NCBI GenBank assembly: GCA_027577595.1
Contig: JANBRJ010000045.1
Coordinates: 62,001 to 126,000, forward strand
Origin: Coemansia sp. RSA 487
Lineage: Eukaryota; Kickxellomycota; Kickxellomycetes; Kickxellales; Kickxellaceae
Direction of reading: 5' to 3'
Length of the DNA stretch: 64,000 bases
Part shown: piece after piece, positions 61,467 to 64,000 of the stretch
How the letters are laid out: each line of letters opens with the position of its first letter
Numbering within the stretch: the stretch's first letter is position 1
Translations under genes and position numbers: made by a program
Notes under the pieces: generated by a model
The model's input: only the letters and a program-made list of their open reading frames with translations
The model's database searches: none
What the model was told of the DNA's origin: nothing

Positions 61467-61763
61467 CAGCTCAGTATTCTTGGGTTGCGGAGGGTTTGTG
61501 CTTTATATCTAACTACAAAAGTACGATGTCGGAGATATTTATGAAAAGGATGTTTTGGTGAGCAAAATTCCCTCCCTGATGAATTTGAATTGGTATAAAA
61601 CAAAAGCCTAGCTATGTAATAAAAAATTAATAATAAAAAGAAAAGAATAACGAGAAAAAAGAGCCATCCTTTTCAATATCCATGCAGGTTTGAGTCACGT
61701 TATTTTTATAACAGCCACACAAAAAATACGAAAGGGAAAAAGCGCCAGCTGCTTGCTGTATTA

Positions 61764-63113
61764 TTAGGTGGCTGTCGGCTTGAGATAGTTTTCAGATTCG
61801 CAGGCACGATATTCGCTGATGAGGTCAGCGACGACGTCCCGCGAATCGTCAAACTCGTCCAGCCCGTCAGCAAAGATGGGTTCGCGGCGGTACAAGTCCA
61901 AAAAGGCGTTGCGTTTGCGCAGACGGTCGTACTGGAGTAGTGTGCGATTAAACAGGCTTGCAATGCTGGTGTGGTTGGCCAGCATCAGGCCACTGACGCG
62001 GTGCTGCGTTTGCAAGTACGGTGACTTCTTTGTCAGTGCGACCTGGATGCTTGCGGGACCCCATGGGATGAACTGCGCAATGCGGCGCTCACGGATGCGC
62101 AGCAGCGACTTGTGCACCTCGGTAGGTTCGACGTCGCCCTGGATGATGTTGAGGATCGAGATGTAGCAGCTGCTCTTTGTCGGCGTCGTCGACACCATCT
62201 TGTTCTTCGTCTGCAGCAGCCGCCGCATGACGTCAAGCACTGTGGTTTTGCGCACAACCTTGGCGGTCTCTGCATTGTTGCTTGTAAACGGCGTGTAGGC
62301 GGTTGTGATGAAATGGCACTTTGGCACCGGAATCAGCGGCGCTATCATGCTGGCCAAGTCGTTGTTCATGTAGCTCGGGTACCGCAGCGTCATCGTGCTT
62401 GCGCTGAGCACCGTCGACACGAGCTGATTTGTGTGCGAGATGTTTGGGTTCTGGATATGTAGCCGGTCTGCCACAATCCGCGTCAGCGCCGCGTTGTCCA
62501 GAACCATCACGCAGTCAGCGTTCTTTGCCAGCCGCTTCAACGCCAGCAAGCTGTTATACGGCTGCACCACAACGTCTGACGAGTCCTCGTTGTTTGGAAA
62601 CACAGAGTACGTTTGCAGCAGCTTCTTCGGGTAGCGGTCGCTCAGCCGCTCCAACAGGAAGCTGCCCAGCCCGCTACCAGTGCCGCCAGCGATCGAGTGC
62701 AGCAGATTGAATCCCTCGAGCGAGTCGCTGTTGTCGGCCTCGCGGTCAAGCATCTCGAGGATGTCCTCAAAGACCCGTTCGCCCTGGCTGAACCCGCTGG
62801 CCCAGTTGTTTCCTGCGCCGCTGCCATCGTTGCTTAGGTATATGTTCTCGGGGTTGTGCAGGTTGCCGTATGGCGACTCGATGATGTTGTTGATGACCCG
62901 TGGCTCCAGGTCCACCAGAATCGACCGTGGAATGTAGTGGTCGTCGTCTGCCTGGTAGAAGAACACATCCTTCCGGTCGTTGCCGCTCGTTGCAAAGTCC
63001 TCGAGTATCCCATCCGAGCTGATTCCGTGCTCCACACACAACCGCTCCCAAAACTCTGTGCCAATTTGGTTACCGCACTGTCCAGCCTGGATAGTTATTA
63101 TTTCGCGTGGCAT
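61764..63113 (-). CDS. TUBG1: Gamma-tubulin
   Basis: 449 residues. It nucleates microtubules at the spindle pole body within the gamma-tubulin complex. The N-terminus [18 protein letters not shown] and the nucleotide loop GGTGSGLGS (near 143) are present. [11 protein letters not shown] and [15 protein letters not shown] mark it as gamma rather than alpha or beta. Full length, no intron. The upstream spacer is shared with the divergent gene at 63614. Confidence 0.95.
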   Translation of the reverse strand: MPREIITIQAGQCGNQIGTEFWERLCVEHGISSDGILEDFATSGNDRKDVFFYQADDDHYIPRSILVDLEPRVINNIIESPYGNLHNPENIYLSNDGSGAGNNWASGFSQGERVFEDILEMLDREADNSDSLEGFNLLHSIAGGTGSGLGSFLLERLSDRYPKKLLQTYSVFPNNEDSSDVVVQPYNSLLALKRLAKNADCVMVLDNAALTRIVADRLHIQNPNISHTNQLVSTVLSASTMTLRYPSYMNNDLASMIAPLIPVPKCHFITTAYTPFTSNNAETAKVVRKTTVLDVMRRLLQTKNKMVSTTPTKSSCYISILNIIQGDVEPTEVHKSLLRIRERRIAQFIPWGPASIQVALTKKSPYLQTQHRVSGLMLANHTSIASLFNRTLLQYDRLRKRNAFLDLYRREPIFADGLDEFDDSRDVVADLISEYRACESENYLKPTAT

Positions 63114-63613
63114 TTCCTTTTGTCTTTTTCCTGGCCGAATAGATATGGATTTGAAAACAAAAAAAAAAGGTCTTTAACGAAAAGAAAAGAAAAAAGTATT
63201 AAGCACGTTTATTTGTTTATTTTTAATTTTTTTGTGCGTAGTTTTCAAGCAGCCTTTTTTAACCCGACTCCTCCACTCCGTCTTGTCGAAGCGGTTCAGT
63301 GAGCCGAGCTTGAGTTTATGCAAAACCTGATTGGCGGAAAAGACCAAACGTGTCTGTTTATTTTTAGAGCTTTTGTATCTTGGATCCAATGTCGTCACTT
63401 GAACCGTTCCATGTCAGTTTATATGAAAGACAAGACATGCTGCTTCTGCTTTGGTTTCTTTTTAGTTTCAACCTCAATTGCTAAATTGCCCCTTGCTTCT
63501 TCCACCCCCCCTATTTTCGCACATCTATAACAGCGCCCTTCCAGATTGTCTAATTTACCATTCGAATTTATTTGCGTCTGTGTTGAGCGGAACTAGAAAG
63601 AGTAACCAACACA
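63114..63613. other. Divergent promoter region of gamma-tubulin and the 63614 gene
   Basis: AT-rich near gamma-tubulin, pyrimidine-rich (CTTCCACCCCCC) near the right-hand gene. No ORF is supported. Confidence 0.45.
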
Positions 63614-64000
63614 ATGGCATACACCGACTGTCTCCAAGATGCACCCGACATCTTTGAGAATGTGATTGGCGAATCGATAGCCGCGCGTACAGATGGACTA
63701 GGTAACAAGCCAAACATGAAAACACTACTTTGCCTTTCTTGCTTCCAGTATTTTCCTCAAGGCAAGAAAAAAACTGGAAAAACACCACCTTATGATGTAT
63801 ATCGCTAAGCGTGTGTTCCAAACCTGTTTGTATCTGTAGGTATGATTCGTGAGCTTGGACCTCCCGATCTATGCCACATTATCAAGGCGCATAGCTCGAA
63901 CCGCAACGAGGCCGAGGTAAGTGCTATATACTGACAAGCAGGTAGACTTTGTAACTTACATCGTTATTCGAGAGGGTACATTGTTAATCAGCTATAGCAG
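63614..64000 (+). CDS. 5' part of an unidentified multi-exon gene, runs off the window
   Basis: Exon 1 is 63614-63701 (MAYTDCLQDAPDIFENVIGE...) and exon 2 is 63840-63916, joined in frame across a 138-bp intron (donor GTAACA, acceptor TGTAG). They give 55 residues ending HIIKAHSSNRNEAE. A further donor GTAAGT follows at 63917. The remaining 84 bases may be intron, or a very short intron ending near 63942 may open another exon, since the sequence after that AG is free of stops. The protein starts acidic and helical; I cannot name the family from this piece. Confidence 0.55.

Overview
The window is fungal nuclear DNA. Signs of this are a fungal-type (FunK1-like) protein kinase, Sec7, Brr2, a kinesin-8, Atm1, Tim44, gamma-tubulin, an arrestin-domain trafficking adaptor, a GPR1/FUN34/YaaH transporter and many small secreted proteins. 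Most genes have no intron; the few introns have GTAAGN donors and are 111-452 bp long. The gene mix would suit an early-diverging (zygomycete-grade, perhaps Kickxellomycotina) fungus, but that placement is inference.

Layout. 1-3.1 kb: the 3' part of a FunK1-like kinase, then an AT-rich gene for a nucleoside 2-deoxyribosyltransferase-like protein. 3.9-9.1 kb: kinesin-8, a YbeY-type RNase and an Ato-type transporter. 11.9-16.5 kb: three mitochondrial genes in a row (Atm1 ABC exporter, ribosomal protein uS14m, Tim44), the first two divergent around a perfect 16-bp palindrome. 16.8-26.6 kb: an AT-rich accessory stretch with small secreted or unknown proteins around a secreted GH20 hexosaminidase. 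26.6-35.7 kb: the spliceosomal helicase Brr2 and a cytochrome P450. 35.8-37.5 kb: a second AT-rich accessory stretch with tiny ORFs. 37.5-51 kb: two unfamiliar two-exon genes, the Golgi Arf-GEF Sec7 and a short Ser/Asn-rich protein. 52.8-56.2 kb: three tandem copies of a secreted DNRLRE/CBM96-like protein, one of them a pseudogene. 56.8-63.9 kb: an arrestin-like protein, a small secreted protein, a four-exon Josephin deubiquitinase with an 18-nt microexon, gamma-tubulin, and the start of an unidentified gene.

Housekeeping genes are GC-rich and tightly coding. The AT-rich stretches between them hold short ORFs that mostly have a TATA box 115-150 bp before the ATG. The most interesting signal there is a pair of tiny genes at 25.2-25.6 kb and 36.7-37.0 kb, 11 kb apart on opposite strands. 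They share a recognisably homologous promoter and 5' leader of about 135 bp and a similar basic N-terminus. A second pair, at 18.5 and 19.5 kb, may be related to each other at protein level. I recognised no intact transposon, virus-like element, rRNA, tRNA or CRISPR array.
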